Source: Actinorhabdospora filicis
Lineage (GTDB): Bacteria > Actinomycetota > Actinomycetes > Mycobacteriales > Micromonosporaceae
DNA length: 64,000 bases
Assembly (NCBI RefSeq): GCF_030269765.1
Contig: NZ_BSTX01000002.1
Location: 963,379-1,027,378 of the forward strand
Direction of reading: 5' to 3'
Both the position numbers and the translations under genes were made by a program. Positions 25,472 through 33,871 of this stretch are shown piece by piece (within the stretch, counting starts at the first letter, position 1; every line of letters starts with the position of its first letter). A model generated the notes under the pieces. It searched no databases and had not been told where the DNA came from. It saw nothing but the letters and a program-made list of their open reading frames with translations.

Positions 25472-26599
25472 GTGAGTGCCGCAGAGTCGCTGTACACGCC
25501 CGAACGCATCGCCGCCGCCCGCGAGGCCGCCGCGTCCCTCGGGCTCGACGCCCTAGTCATCACCCCAGGCGCCGAACTGCGCTACCTGACCGGATACGAC
25601 GCGCACGCCTCAGAACGGCTCACCGCGCTCGTCGTCCCCGCCACCGGCCCGGCCGCCCTCATCGTGCCACGCCTGGAACGCCCGCTCGCCGAGAACAGCC
25701 CGCTCCCCGGCGTCGGCGTGTCCCTCACCGACTACATCGACGGCGAGGACCCCTACGCCCTCCTCGCCGCCCACCTCGACGAGCACCTGGACGGAAAGAA
25801 CCGCGTCCTCGGCGCCGCCGAACGCATGTGGGCCGCCCACTGGCACGGCATCGAAAACGCCGTCCACGGCGCCCGCCTCGCCCTCGCCGGGACCGTCGTC
25901 AACCCCATGCGCATGGTCAAGAACGCCGCCGAGATCGCCGAACTCGGCCGCGCCGCCGGCGCCATCGACCGCGTCCACGCCCGCATGGGGGAGTGGCTGC
26001 ACCCCGGCCGCACCGAACGCGAGGTCGCCGCCGATATCGCCGCCGCGATCATCGAGGAGGGCCACACCGCCGTCTCCTTCGTCATCGTCGCCTCCGGCCC
26101 CAACGGCGCCAGCCCCCACCACGGCGTCTCCGACCGCGTCATCGAACGCGGCGAGCCCGTCGTCGTCGACATCGGCGGCACCGTCGCCTCCGGCTACGGC
26201 TCCGACTGCACCCGCACCTACAGCATCGGCGAACCGCCCGCCGACTTCACCGCCTACTACGGCGCCCTCAAGGCCGCCCACCAGGCCGGAGTCGACGCCG
26301 TCCGCCCCGGCGTCACCGCCGCCTCCGTGGACGCCGCCACCCGCGCCGTCCTCACCGACGCCGGCTACGGCGAGTACTTCACCCACCGCACCGGCCACGG
26401 CATCGGCCTCGACGGGCACGAGGCGCCCTACATCGTCTCCACCGACGAGACCGTGCTGACCCCCGGAATGACCTTCTCCATCGAACCGGGCGTGTACCTT
26501 CCCGGCCGCCACGGCGCGCGCATCGAGGACATCGTGGTGTGCACCGAGGAAGGTGTCACGCGCCTGGACATCCTCCCGACCGAGGTGACCGTCCTGTGA
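25472..26599 (+). CDS. M24 family Xaa-Pro peptidase
   Basis: 375-residue metallopeptidase cleaving the bond before proline. The N-terminal creatinase-like domain covers about residues 1-135 (ITPGAELRYLTGYDAHASER). The pita-bread catalytic domain supplies ligands in VVDIGGTVASGYGSDCTRTY (two Asp), HRTGHGIGLDGHE (His), FSIEPGVY (Glu) and ARIEDIVV (Glu). The start is GTG; TACCGT lies 13 nt upstream. Its stop overlaps the GTG of the acyl-CoA dehydrogenase gene, so the two form one operon, a pairing that has no obvious shared pathway. Confidence 0.95.
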   Translation: MSAAESLYTPERIAAAREAAASLGLDALVITPGAELRYLTGYDAHASERLTALVVPATGPAALIVPRLERPLAENSPLPGVGVSLTDYIDGEDPYALLAAHLDEHLDGKNRVLGAAERMWAAHWHGIENAVHGARLALAGTVVNPMRMVKNAAEIAELGRAAGAIDRVHARMGEWLHPGRTEREVAADIAAAIIEEGHTAVSFVIVASGPNGASPHHGVSDRVIERGEPVVVDIGGTVASGYGSDCTRTYSIGEPPADFTAYYGALKAAHQAGVDAVRPGVTAASVDAATRAVLTDAGYGEYFTHRTGHGIGLDGHEAPYIVSTDETVLTPGMTFSIEPGVYLPGRHGARIEDIVVCTEEGVTRLDILPTEVTVL

Positions 26600-27738
26600 C
26601 CACCGACCGCCTGCTCCCCACCGACGAAGCGGCCGCCATCCTCGACCTGGCCGCCGACATCGCCGACCGCGAACTCGCGCCCCGCGCCGAGGCCGCCGAG
26701 GAGAACGGAGAGTTCCCCCGCGAGGCCCTGCGCACCCTCGGCCGCGCCGGGCTTCTGGGACTCCCGTACCCCGAGGAACACGGCGGCGGCGGGCAGCCCT
26801 ACGAGGTCTACCTCCAGGTCCTGGAGACCCTCGCCCAGCGCTGGCTCACCGTCGCCGAAGCCGTCAGCGTCCACACCCTCGCCTGCTACCCCCTCGCCGA
26901 ATACGGCGCCCCGGAACAGCGCGAACGCTGGCTGCCCGACATGCTCGGCGGCGAACTCCTCGGCGGCTACTGCCTCACCGAACCCGCCGGCGGCTCCGAC
27001 GCCGCCGCCCTCACCACCAAGGCCGTCCGCGACGGCGGCGATTTCGTCATCAGCGGCACCAAGGCGTGGATCACCCACGCCGGAGTCGCCGACTTCTACC
27101 AGGTCTTCGCGCGCACCGGCGGACCCGGCGCCGCCGGGATCTCCTGCGTCCTCGCCGAGGCCGCCACCCCCGGCATCAACCCCCAGAAGCCCGAACGCAA
27201 GATGGGCCTCAACGCCTCCCCGACCGCGATCATCGCCTTCGACGACGCCCGCGTCCCCACCGAACGCCTCATCGGCGACGAGGGCACCGGCTTCCGCATC
27301 GCCATGTCCGCACTGGACGCCGGGCGCCTCGGCATCGCCGCCTGCGCCGTCGGCCTCGCCCAGGCCGCCTGCGACTACGCCACCGCCTACGCCAAGGACC
27401 GCGAGCAGTTCGGCACCCGCATCATCGACTTCCAGGGCGTCGGCTTCATGCTCGCCGACATGGCCACCCAGATCACCGCCGCGCGCCAGATCGTCCTGCA
27501 CGCCGCCCGCCTCAAGGACGCCGGACGCCCCTACAGCGTCATCGCCGCCCAGGCCAAGCTCTTCGCCACCGACATGGCCATGAAGGTCACCACCGACGCC
27601 GTCCAGGTCCTCGGCGGCTACGGCTACGTCCGCGACCACCCCGTCGAGCGCTACATGCGCGAGGCGAAGGTCCTCCAGATCGTCGAGGGCACCAACCAGA
27701 TCCAGCGCATGGTCATCGCCCGCGCCATGGGCAAGTAG
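26596..27738 (+). CDS. Acyl-CoA dehydrogenase
   Basis: 380-residue FAD flavoprotein oxidising acyl-CoA to trans-2-enoyl-CoA. The family signatures YCLTEPAGGSDAA and WITHAGVADFY are present, followed by ISCVLAE, KMGLNASPTA, REQFGTRIIDFQGV and the C-terminal VQVLGGYGYVRDHPVERYMREA. The catalytic base is the Glu in QIVEGTNQIQR. Length and motifs are normal for short- or branched-chain enzymes; chain specificity cannot be fixed. It is coupled by GTGA to the Xaa-Pro peptidase gene and followed by a terminator. Confidence 0.95.
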   Translation: MTTDRLLPTDEAAAILDLAADIADRELAPRAEAAEENGEFPREALRTLGRAGLLGLPYPEEHGGGGQPYEVYLQVLETLAQRWLTVAEAVSVHTLACYPLAEYGAPEQRERWLPDMLGGELLGGYCLTEPAGGSDAAALTTKAVRDGGDFVISGTKAWITHAGVADFYQVFARTGGPGAAGISCVLAEAATPGINPQKPERKMGLNASPTAIIAFDDARVPTERLIGDEGTGFRIAMSALDAGRLGIAACAVGLAQAACDYATAYAKDREQFGTRIIDFQGVGFMLADMATQITAARQIVLHAARLKDAGRPYSVIAAQAKLFATDMAMKVTTDAVQVLGGYGYVRDHPVERYMREAKVLQIVEGTNQIQRMVIARAMGK

Positions 27739-27744
27739 GACCAC

Positions 27745-27776
27745 CGCGGCGGGGAGCCACACCGTTCCCCGCCGCG
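27745..27776 (+). terminator. Terminator after acyl-CoA dehydrogenase
   Basis: Perfect 11-bp inverted repeat CGCGGCGGGGA / TCCCCGCCGCG with a 10-nt loop, 6 nt after the stop codon. Confidence 0.8.
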
Positions 27777-27839
27777 TTACCACCCGTTCGTCCACACACC
27801 CACCACCGCATCGCCCGCGTGCCCGAACCGGTACGCCGG

Positions 27840-27845
27840 TACCGT
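27840..27845 (+). promoter_or_regulatory. Leaderless-type -10 (TACCGT) for the Lrp gene
   Basis: TACCGT ends 6 nt before the GTG start at 27852. The intervening TGAGGC is too close to act as a ribosome site for this start. Confidence 0.5.
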
Positions 27846-27851
27846 TGAGGC

Positions 27852-28337
27852 GTGGAAGACCTCGACCGCCAAATCGTCGCCGCGCTCACCGCGGACGGCC
27901 GCATGTCCTACACCGAACTCGCCGAACGCGTCGGCCTGTCCACCTCAGCGGTGCACCAGCGCGTCAAGCGGCTGGAGGAGCGCGGCGTCATCCTCGGATA
28001 CACCGCGCGCCTCGACTACGAGAAGGCCGGACTGCCGCTCACCGCCTTCGTGGCGATCAAGCCCATCGACCCCGCCGCCGACGACGACGCGCCCCAGCGC
28101 CTGTCGGCACTGCCGGAGATCGAGGACTGTCACTCGGTCGCGGGGGAGGACTTCTACCTGCTCAAGGTGCGCGTCAACGGTCCCACCGCGCTGGAGCGCC
28201 TGCTGGCGCGCATCCGCTCGGAGGCCGGCGTCACCCACCGCACCACGATCGTGCTGTCCACGCCGTACGAGGGCCGTGTGCCCAACCTGGACGGGGCGAA
28301 GAAGACCCCGTTAGGGGGAGCGGGACGGGGGCACTGA
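27852..28337 (+). CDS. Lrp/AsnC-family transcriptional regulator
   Basis: 161-residue feast/famine regulator. The N-terminal helix-turn-helix is in MSYTELAERVGLSTSAVHQRVKRLEERGVI. A ligand-binding RAM domain follows, with AFVAIKP and the loop VAGEDFYLLKVRV. The C-terminal 20 residues are a variable tail. It follows the peptidase/dehydrogenase operon on the same strand, separated by a terminator. Amino-acid ligand and targets are not evident. A hairpin follows the gene. Confidence 0.93.
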   Translation: MEDLDRQIVAALTADGRMSYTELAERVGLSTSAVHQRVKRLEERGVILGYTARLDYEKAGLPLTAFVAIKPIDPAADDDAPQRLSALPEIEDCHSVAGEDFYLLKVRVNGPTALERLLARIRSEAGVTHRTTIVLSTPYEGRVPNLDGAKKTPLGGAGRGH

Positions 28338-28365
28338 CCCCGCAGGACACTCAAGAGCCGTCACC

Positions 28366-28400
28366 ACGGAGCGGGTCCCGGAGATCGGGGCCCGCTCCGT
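28366..28400. terminator. Terminator after the Lrp gene
   Basis: Perfect 10-bp inverted repeat ACGGAGCGGG / CCCGCTCCGT with a 15-nt loop that can pair further internally. The rest of the 284-nt gap to the MarR gene holds one AT-rich element at 28485. Confidence 0.75.
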
Positions 28401-28484
28401 TCTCATGTGGCCGCACCGGACGGCCCGCCGCCTGAGCGCGTGGATCACGGTGACGGGAGTGGAAGCCGGACTCTCACATTCGAT

Positions 28485-28505
28485 GGATAATTGATAGTTA
28501 TGTCA
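28485..28505. repeat. AT-rich element, copy 1 (GATAAT...GTTATGTCA)
   Basis: A 21-nt AT-rich element in very GC-rich surroundings shares 17 of 21 positions with 35143-35163. On the minus strand it reads TGACATAAC then NNTCNATTATC. It lies between a terminator and the 3' end of the MarR gene. Confidence 0.45.
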
Positions 28506-28621
28506 CCTCGCCGCGACATGGCCGACATCTCAAGGTCCTAAAGCCACGCGATCAGAAGGAAGCGGCACGGACCCCGGTGGGCTGTCGGCCCGCTGATCGG
28601 GCCCGCACGGCCGGTCTGTGC

Positions 28622-29107
28622 CTATCGCGGAGAGGTCCGCGGGGGAGGGGCGGCTGATTCGAGGGCGATGACGCGTTCCAGGGACTCCCGGAGCTGGGCG
28701 ACCCGCTCCTCTCCGAGCGCCCGGGACCATCGCCGCTCGATGTCGGCGAGTATCCGGACCGCCGCGGCCTGGGCCGCCCTGCCCTCGCCGGTCAGCCGGA
28801 TGATCTTCGCGCGGCGGTCGGCCTCGTCGGCGACCCGCTCCAGGTAGCCGTGCTTCTGAAGGTCGTCGATGAGTTCGCCGATCGCCTGCTTGGTGAGCCC
28901 GGCGCGCTCGGCGAGCGTGGTCAGTCGTGAGCCCCCGGCGTCGATGTTGCGGAAGACGGAGCCGTGGACGGAGCGGATCCCCTCGAATCCCTCTTCGGCC
29001 AGCTCCTCGTGGAGTCCCTTGAGCACGATGTCCCTGGCCTGGGTGAGCAGCGCGGACAGTGGCAGTCCGGGCCCTTCCCGCCTCTCGCTCGTCTCGGATC
29101 GCGTCAT
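28622..29107 (-). CDS. MarR-family transcriptional regulator
   Basis: 161-residue winged helix regulator. The recognition region is LTTLAERAGLTKQAIGELIDDL followed by the wing VADEADRRAKIIRLTGEG, both typical of MarR. It is divergent from the esterase-oxidoreductase operon with 105 nt between. That gap contains repeated TATCAGG half-sites and a palindrome that should be its operator. It probably represses the divergent operon until a phenolic or lipophilic compound binds. Confidence 0.92.
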   Translation of the reverse strand: MTRSETSERREGPGLPLSALLTQARDIVLKGLHEELAEEGFEGIRSVHGSVFRNIDAGGSRLTTLAERAGLTKQAIGELIDDLQKHGYLERVADEADRRAKIIRLTGEGRAAQAAAVRILADIERRWSRALGEERVAQLRESLERVIALESAAPPPRTSPR

Positions 29108-29139
29108 CGCCGGCCCTTCCCGTTGATTGATCAGGCGCC

Positions 29140-29182
29140 TTGACAATATCAGGAGAGATGATACGGTCACCTGACTATCAGG
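29140..29182. promoter_or_regulatory. Promoter and MarR operator for the esterase operon
   Basis: TTGACA at 29140-29145, a 16-nt spacer, then TACGGT at 29162-29167 form a good promoter for the rightward operon. CCTGACTATCAGG at 29170-29182 is an inverted repeat at the expected start of transcription, and further ATCAGG half-sites occur at about 29129 and 29148. A repressor bound here would block the promoter. Confidence 0.65.
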
Positions 29183-29212
29183 GAACATGACTAAAGTTTT
29201 CCGGAGGATGAA

Positions 29213-30061
29213 ATGCCCGAGATCCCAGAAATGCGCGAGCACTTCGCGAACCTGTTCACCCGGCCACTGCCCGCGCACGTCACCGCGTCGGAGACGACGC
29301 TCGGCGGTCGGCCCGCGCTGGAGCTGCGCCCGGCGGCGTCCGGCGTCGCGGGGGAGGACGTGCTGCTCTACCTGCACGGCGGGGGCTTCGTGGTCGGCTC
29401 GGCGCGCGCCACCGCGCACCTCCCCGCCGAGCTGCTGCGCCACCTGGACGGCCGGGCGGTCTCGCTCGACTACCGCCTGGCGCCCGAGCACCCCTTCCCC
29501 GCCGCGCCCGACGACTGCCTGGCGGCCTACCGCGAGCTACTGGACTCCGGCGCCGACCCGCGACGGCTGGTGCTCGCGGGCGACTCCGCCGGTGCCATGC
29601 TGGCCGTTGTCACCATGCTGCGCGCCCGGGACGAGGGGCTGCCGATGCCGGCCGCCGCGGTCCTGTTCTCACCGGTGGCCGACCTGACCCTCGGCGGGAC
29701 GAGCGTGCGCACCAAGGACGGCGTGGACCCGATCTTCACCCCGGCCGATCTCGGGTGGTTCTTCGAGCGCTACCTCGACGGCGCCGAGGCCGCGGCACCC
29801 GGGGCGAGCCCGCTCTTCGCCGACCTCGCCGGGTTGCCGCCCCTGCTGATCCAGGCCGGTTCGAGCGAGCTGCTGCTGGACGACGCCGTCCGCCTGGCCG
29901 GACGGGCCGCGGCCGACGAGGTGACGGTGACCCTGGAGGTCGCCGCGCGGCAGCCGCACGTCTTCCAGCACGACGGCACCTCGGCCGAGGCGGTGGCGGC
30001 GCTGGAGCGCGCCGGCCGCTTCCTGTCCACCCGGCTCCACGACGAGAAGGCGGCGGCATGA
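29213..30061 (+). CDS. Alpha/beta hydrolase, hormone-sensitive-lipase family
   Basis: 282-residue esterase/lipase. YLHGGGFVVGS is the oxyanion HGGG motif of the HSL family and AGDSAGAML carries the nucleophilic Ser; the catalytic Asp is probably in QAGSSELLLDDA and the His in RQPHVFQHDG. CCGGAGG precedes the ATG. The stop overlaps the ATG of the FAD oxidoreductase (ATGA). Located behind a MarR-regulated promoter, it likely acts on an ester of a small lipophilic compound. No signal peptide is seen, so it is cytoplasmic. Confidence 0.93.
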   Translation: MPEIPEMREHFANLFTRPLPAHVTASETTLGGRPALELRPAASGVAGEDVLLYLHGGGFVVGSARATAHLPAELLRHLDGRAVSLDYRLAPEHPFPAAPDDCLAAYRELLDSGADPRRLVLAGDSAGAMLAVVTMLRARDEGLPMPAAAVLFSPVADLTLGGTSVRTKDGVDPIFTPADLGWFFERYLDGAEAAAPGASPLFADLAGLPPLLIQAGSSELLLDDAVRLAGRAAADEVTVTLEVAARQPHVFQHDGTSAEAVAALERAGRFLSTRLHDEKAAA

Positions 30062-31428
30062 ACCTCCTGGACCAGGTGACCGGGCCCGTCCTGGCACCCC
30101 ACGACGAGCGCTACGACACCGAACGCGCCGGCTAGCAGACCGCCCGCACGCACCGTCCCGACCTCATCTTCGCCGCCACCGGGCCCGCCGACGTACAGGC
30201 GGCCGTGCGCTACGCCGTTGACCGGGGGCTCCCGGTGGCCGTCCAGGGCACCGGGCACGCCACGGCCGCCGTCGCCGCCGAGGGCGGCGTCCTGATCACC
30301 ACCGCGGGCATGAGCGCCGTCCGGATCGACGCCGCCGCCCGCACCGCGTGGGTGGCCGCCGGAACACGCTGGGACCAGGTCGTCCACGCGGCGGCACCGG
30401 CCGGGCTGGCACCCCTGTCCGGCTCCGCCCCGCACGTCGGCGCGGTCTCCTACACCCTCGGCGGCGGCCTGGGCCTGCTGTCCCGCGGCTTCGGCTACGC
30501 CGCCGACCACGTGCGGAGCCTGGACGTCGTGACGGCCGACGGCCGCCTGCGGCACGTCACCCCCGACCGCGAGCCGGACCTGTTCTGGGCCCTGCGCGGC
30601 GGCCGTGACAACTTCGGCGTGGTCACCTCGATGGCGATCGACCTGATGCCGGTCACCGTCGTGTACGGCGGCGTGCTGGTCTTCCCGGCCGAACGGGCCG
30701 CCGACGTGTTCGCCGCCTACCTTGAGTGGACCGCGACCGTCCCGGACGTCATGAACTCCTCGATCGCGCTGATCGCCACACCCGACTGCCCCTCCATCCC
30801 GGAGCCGATGCGCGGGCGCCACACCGTCCAGATCCGCATCGCCCACGCACCCGGCGACCCCGCTGAGGGGGAGCGGCTCGTGGTGCCGCTACGCACGCTC
30901 GGCCCGCTGATGGACACCCTGCGCGTGCTGCCCTACACCGAGGCCGGGTCGATCCACAATGACCCCGTCGCGCCCGGCGCCACCGAGTCCGGGACCGCCA
31001 TGCTCGGCGAGCTCGGCCCGGCCGCGCTGGACGCCGTCCTGGCCCTGGCCGGGCCGCACGCGCCCGTACCGCACGTGGTGGAGCTGCGCCACCTCGGTGG
31101 CGGGCTCGCCCGCCCACCGGCGGTACCCAACGCCGTCGGCAATCGCGACGCGCGCCATCTGCTCAATGTGGTGTCCCGGATCGAGCACTCCGGCACCGGC
31201 GAGATCCGCCGGGCCCACACGCGCCTGTTCGCCGCGATGGCCCCGTGGAGCACCGGCGGCCGGTTCCTGAACTTCATGAACGGCCGGGACGCCGCCGGTC
31301 AGGTGCGCTCGGCCTACAGCCCCGCCGACTACGAGCGGCTCACCGGCCTGAAGGCCGTCTACGACCCGCGCAACACCTTCCGGCTCAACCACAACATCCC
31401 GCCCGGCCGGGTGCCGGGCGGGGACTAG
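30058..31428 (+). pseudogene. FAD-linked (berberine-bridge type) oxidoreductase with in-frame amber codon
   Basis: The reading frame starts at ATG 30058 (ATGA overlap with the esterase stop) and would give 456 residues, but TAG at 30133-30135 interrupts it after DERYDTERAG. The frame continues without shift into QTARTHRP, the FAD-binding PCMH domain (QGTGHATAAVAAEGG and SYTLGGGLGLLSRGFGYAADH) and the C-terminal YDPRNTFRLNHNIPPG. In relatives a Tyr is common at this place (AGYQT), so TAC/TAT to TAG is the simple explanation. Without readthrough, only a 25-residue peptide is made, or a shortened protein from an internal start that lacks the FAD-site N-terminus. A sequencing error would restore the gene. 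Confidence 0.8.
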
Positions 31429-31460
31429 GAGACGGTCATGCCGGGCTCGCTGGCGCGGCC

Positions 31461-31664
31461 GTGACCGTGATGGGCACCGGCTTCTTCTGGGCGCCACGGG
31501 GCGCGGCGGGCTTCGGCATCCCGGACGGCCCCACCGGCGACCCGGCCTTCCGTGTTCGGCCGAGCGTCAAAGGCGTCCGCGACATCGGGGCGGGCCTGAG
31601 GATCCTAGTCGTGCCGGTCGGCGGGACCACTCACCTGCTGGACTGGGTCGTGCCGGCCGCCTGA
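31461..31664 (+). pseudogene. Truncated remnant resembling a DUF4267 membrane protein
   Basis: About 67 codons reading TGFFWAPRGAAGFGIP and VKGVRDIGAGLRIL, a pair of blocks that recall small DUF4267-type membrane proteins (about 120 residues). The expected C-terminal helices are missing; the frame ends after LLDWVVPAA. It follows the interrupted oxidoreductase on the same strand, so the operon appears to be degrading. The match is by memory of the motif and is not certain. Confidence 0.4.
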
Positions 31665-31669
31665 CCGGG

Positions 31670-32608
31670 TCAGCGCAGTGCCGCCCGGAAGGTGCGCCGG
31701 TAACCGTCGGGCGGCACGCCCACCACACGCTTGAATTGCCGCCGCAGCGTCGCCGCGGTGCCCAGCCCGGTGGCCAGGGCGACGGCGTCCATGCTCTCGT
31801 CGCTGACTTCGAGCAGCTCCTGGGCGCGCCGGACCCGCTGCGTCAGCAGCCACTGCAGCGGTGTCACCCCCAGCAGCGCGTGGAACTGCCGCCCGAGGTT
31901 GCGGGGGCTGGTGTGCGCGCGGCGGGCCAGGTCGGTGACGGTGATCGGCTTGTCGAGGTGCTCCTGGGCCCACGCCAGCACCTGCGCCAGCCGGTGGTCG
32001 TCACGGGCGGGCAGGGGCGTGCTCACGAACTGCGCCTGCCCGCCGGGCCGGTGCGGCTGGGCGACGAGGCGGCGGGCCACGGAGTTGGCGATCCCGGCGC
32101 CGTGGTCGCGGTGGACCATGTGCAGGCACAGATCGACGGCGGCGGCCTTCCCGGCGGCGGTCAGGACGCTCCCGTTGTCGGTGTAGAGGACGTCGGCGTC
32201 GACGTGGGCGGCCGGATACCGCGCGGCGAGGTCGGCGGCGTGCGCCCAGTGGGTCGTGGCGCGGCGCCCGTCGAGGAGCCCGGCGGCGCCCAGGACGAAC
32301 GCGCCGGTGCACAGGGACGCCACCCGCGCGCCCGCCTCGTGTGCCGCGCGCACCGCCGCCACCAGGTCGTCCGGGACGGTGCCGGGGTCGGCGAGGGCGG
32401 GCACCACCACCGTGTCGGCGGTCGAGGCGTGCGCGAGCCCGGCGGCGGGTTCGACGGTGAACGGCCCCACGCGCACGGGCCCGGGCCCGCACAGGACCAC
32501 GTCGTACCAGCCCTCGGACTCCTGCGGCGGATTGCCGAAGATCTCGTGGGCGACGCCGAGCTCGAAGTGGAGGAGTTCCCCGGCGGCGAGGATCGCGACG
32601 GTGTGCAT
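31670..32608 (-). CDS. GlxA-type AraC transcriptional regulator (DJ-1/PfpI + AraC HTH)
   Basis: 312-residue regulator. Residues 1-170 form a class I glutamine-amidotransferase-like (DJ-1/PfpI) sensor domain with VASLCTGAFVLGAAGLLDGRR. The C-terminal 90 residues hold two AraC helix-turn-helix units (KPITVTDLARRAHTSPRNLGR and VALATGLGTAATLRRQFKRV). The ATG at 32608 lies 7 nt after TACACT on the minus strand, a leaderless arrangement. It is divergent from a short-chain/saccharopine-dehydrogenase-like gene 105 nt away, a likely target. Confidence 0.93.
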   Translation of the reverse strand: MHTVAILAAGELLHFELGVAHEIFGNPPQESEGWYDVVLCGPGPVRVGPFTVEPAAGLAHASTADTVVVPALADPGTVPDDLVAAVRAAHEAGARVASLCTGAFVLGAAGLLDGRRATTHWAHAADLAARYPAAHVDADVLYTDNGSVLTAAGKAAAVDLCLHMVHRDHGAGIANSVARRLVAQPHRPGGQAQFVSTPLPARDDHRLAQVLAWAQEHLDKPITVTDLARRAHTSPRNLGRQFHALLGVTPLQWLLTQRVRRAQELLEVSDESMDAVALATGLGTAATLRRQFKRVVGVPPDGYRRTFRAALR

Positions 32609-32712
32609 GTCCGAAAGTGTACGGTGCTCGTCGTTTCGGACAATGACGTCGTGATCAAGGACGTGTGAAGCTTGCGGCGACGAGATCGACAGCACCGCTG
32701 AGAGGACCCCTC

Positions 32713-33726
32713 ATGGGCAACACCGTGGTCGTATACGGCGCGACGGGACACACCGGCCGCTTCATGGTCGCCGAGCTGCGCGAGCGCGGCTTCGGCGTGA
32801 TCCTCTCCGGACGCGACGCCGCCCGGCTGGAGGCCTACGCCGCCGAGATCGGCGGGGCGGACATCCGCCCGGCGACCGCCGACGACGCGGCCGCGCTCGA
32901 TCGGGCCCTCGCCGGGGCCGACGCGGTGGTCAACACCGCCGGTCCCTTCGCCACCACCGCCGGGCCGGTGGCCGCGGCGGCGGCCCGCGCGGGCATCCCC
33001 TACGTCGACGTGGCCGCCGAGATCGAGGCGAACGCCGACACCTTCGCCGACAACGCCGGCGCCACCACCCCGATCGTCCCGGCGATGGCCTTCTACGGCG
33101 GCCTGGGCGACCTGCTGGTCACCGCGCTGATGGGGGAGTGGACCGCCGCCGACGAGGTGCACGTGGCCTACGGCCTCAACGGCTGGCACCCCACCGAGGG
33201 CTCGCGCGTGGCCGGCGCGGTCTCCGTGGAGCGCCGTGGCGGCAAGCGGGTGCGGTTCCGCGAGGGCGCCCTGGAGTACCACGCTGAGGACCTGCTGCGG
33301 CAGAAGTGGTCGTTCCCGGAGCCGCTGGGGGAGCGCGACGTGGTCGCCGAGTTCACCATGGCCGACGTGGTGACCGTCCCCAGCCACTTCGCGGTGCCCG
33401 AGGTGCGCACCTACATGAGCGCCGAGGCCGCCGGGGACATCGCCGACAAGGACACCCCGACGCCGGTGGCCGCCGACGACTCGGGCCGCTCGAACCAGAC
33501 CTTCGTCGTGGACGTGCGGGTGCGCGCGGGCGGCGTCGAGCGCCGCGCGATCGCGCGGGGACGCGACACCTACGCGGTGACCGCGCCCTTGGCCGCGGAG
33601 GCGGTGGAGCGGCTGCTGTCCGGCCGCGCCAAGGTCAGCGGCGTGGCCTCGGCGGGCGCGATGTTCGACGCGGCGGACTTCCTGCGGGCCCTGTCGCCGC
33701 ACATCGAGGTCGAGTTCCAGGACTGA
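32713..33726 (+). CDS. Saccharopine dehydrogenase-like NAD(P)-binding oxidoreductase
   Basis: 337-residue Rossmann protein with VVYGATGHTGRFMVAEL at the N-terminus, then SGRDAARLE and VVNTAGPFATTAGPVAAA, as in saccharopine dehydrogenase-like/trans-acting enoyl reductase family members. It is not a lysine-pathway enzyme by neighbourhood. The gene is divergent from a GlxA-type regulator, which probably controls it. Start ATG has GAGAGGACC upstream. A clear terminator follows. The substrate is unknown. Confidence 0.85.
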   Translation: MGNTVVVYGATGHTGRFMVAELRERGFGVILSGRDAARLEAYAAEIGGADIRPATADDAAALDRALAGADAVVNTAGPFATTAGPVAAAAARAGIPYVDVAAEIEANADTFADNAGATTPIVPAMAFYGGLGDLLVTALMGEWTAADEVHVAYGLNGWHPTEGSRVAGAVSVERRGGKRVRFREGALEYHAEDLLRQKWSFPEPLGERDVVAEFTMADVVTVPSHFAVPEVRTYMSAEAAGDIADKDTPTPVAADDSGRSNQTFVVDVRVRAGGVERRAIARGRDTYAVTAPLAAEAVERLLSGRAKVSGVASAGAMFDAADFLRALSPHIEVEFQD

Positions 33727-33733
33727 CGGCCCG

Positions 33734-33759
33734 GGGGAGTGGGGCCGAACCCACTCCCC
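33734..33759 (+). terminator. Terminator after the oxidoreductase gene
   Basis: Perfect 10-bp inverted repeat GGGGAGTGGG / CCCACTCCCC with a 6-nt loop, 7 nt after the stop codon. Confidence 0.8.
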
Positions 33760-33871
33760 ACTTGGTGAGCAGGGGACGGTCCTTGCACGTTCCGGGGAAC
33801 GCGCGGCCGCCTCCTTCGCGCCACGCCCCGATGAGGATCGCACCGTAAGCGGCATTCCCCAGGCTTCGCCC

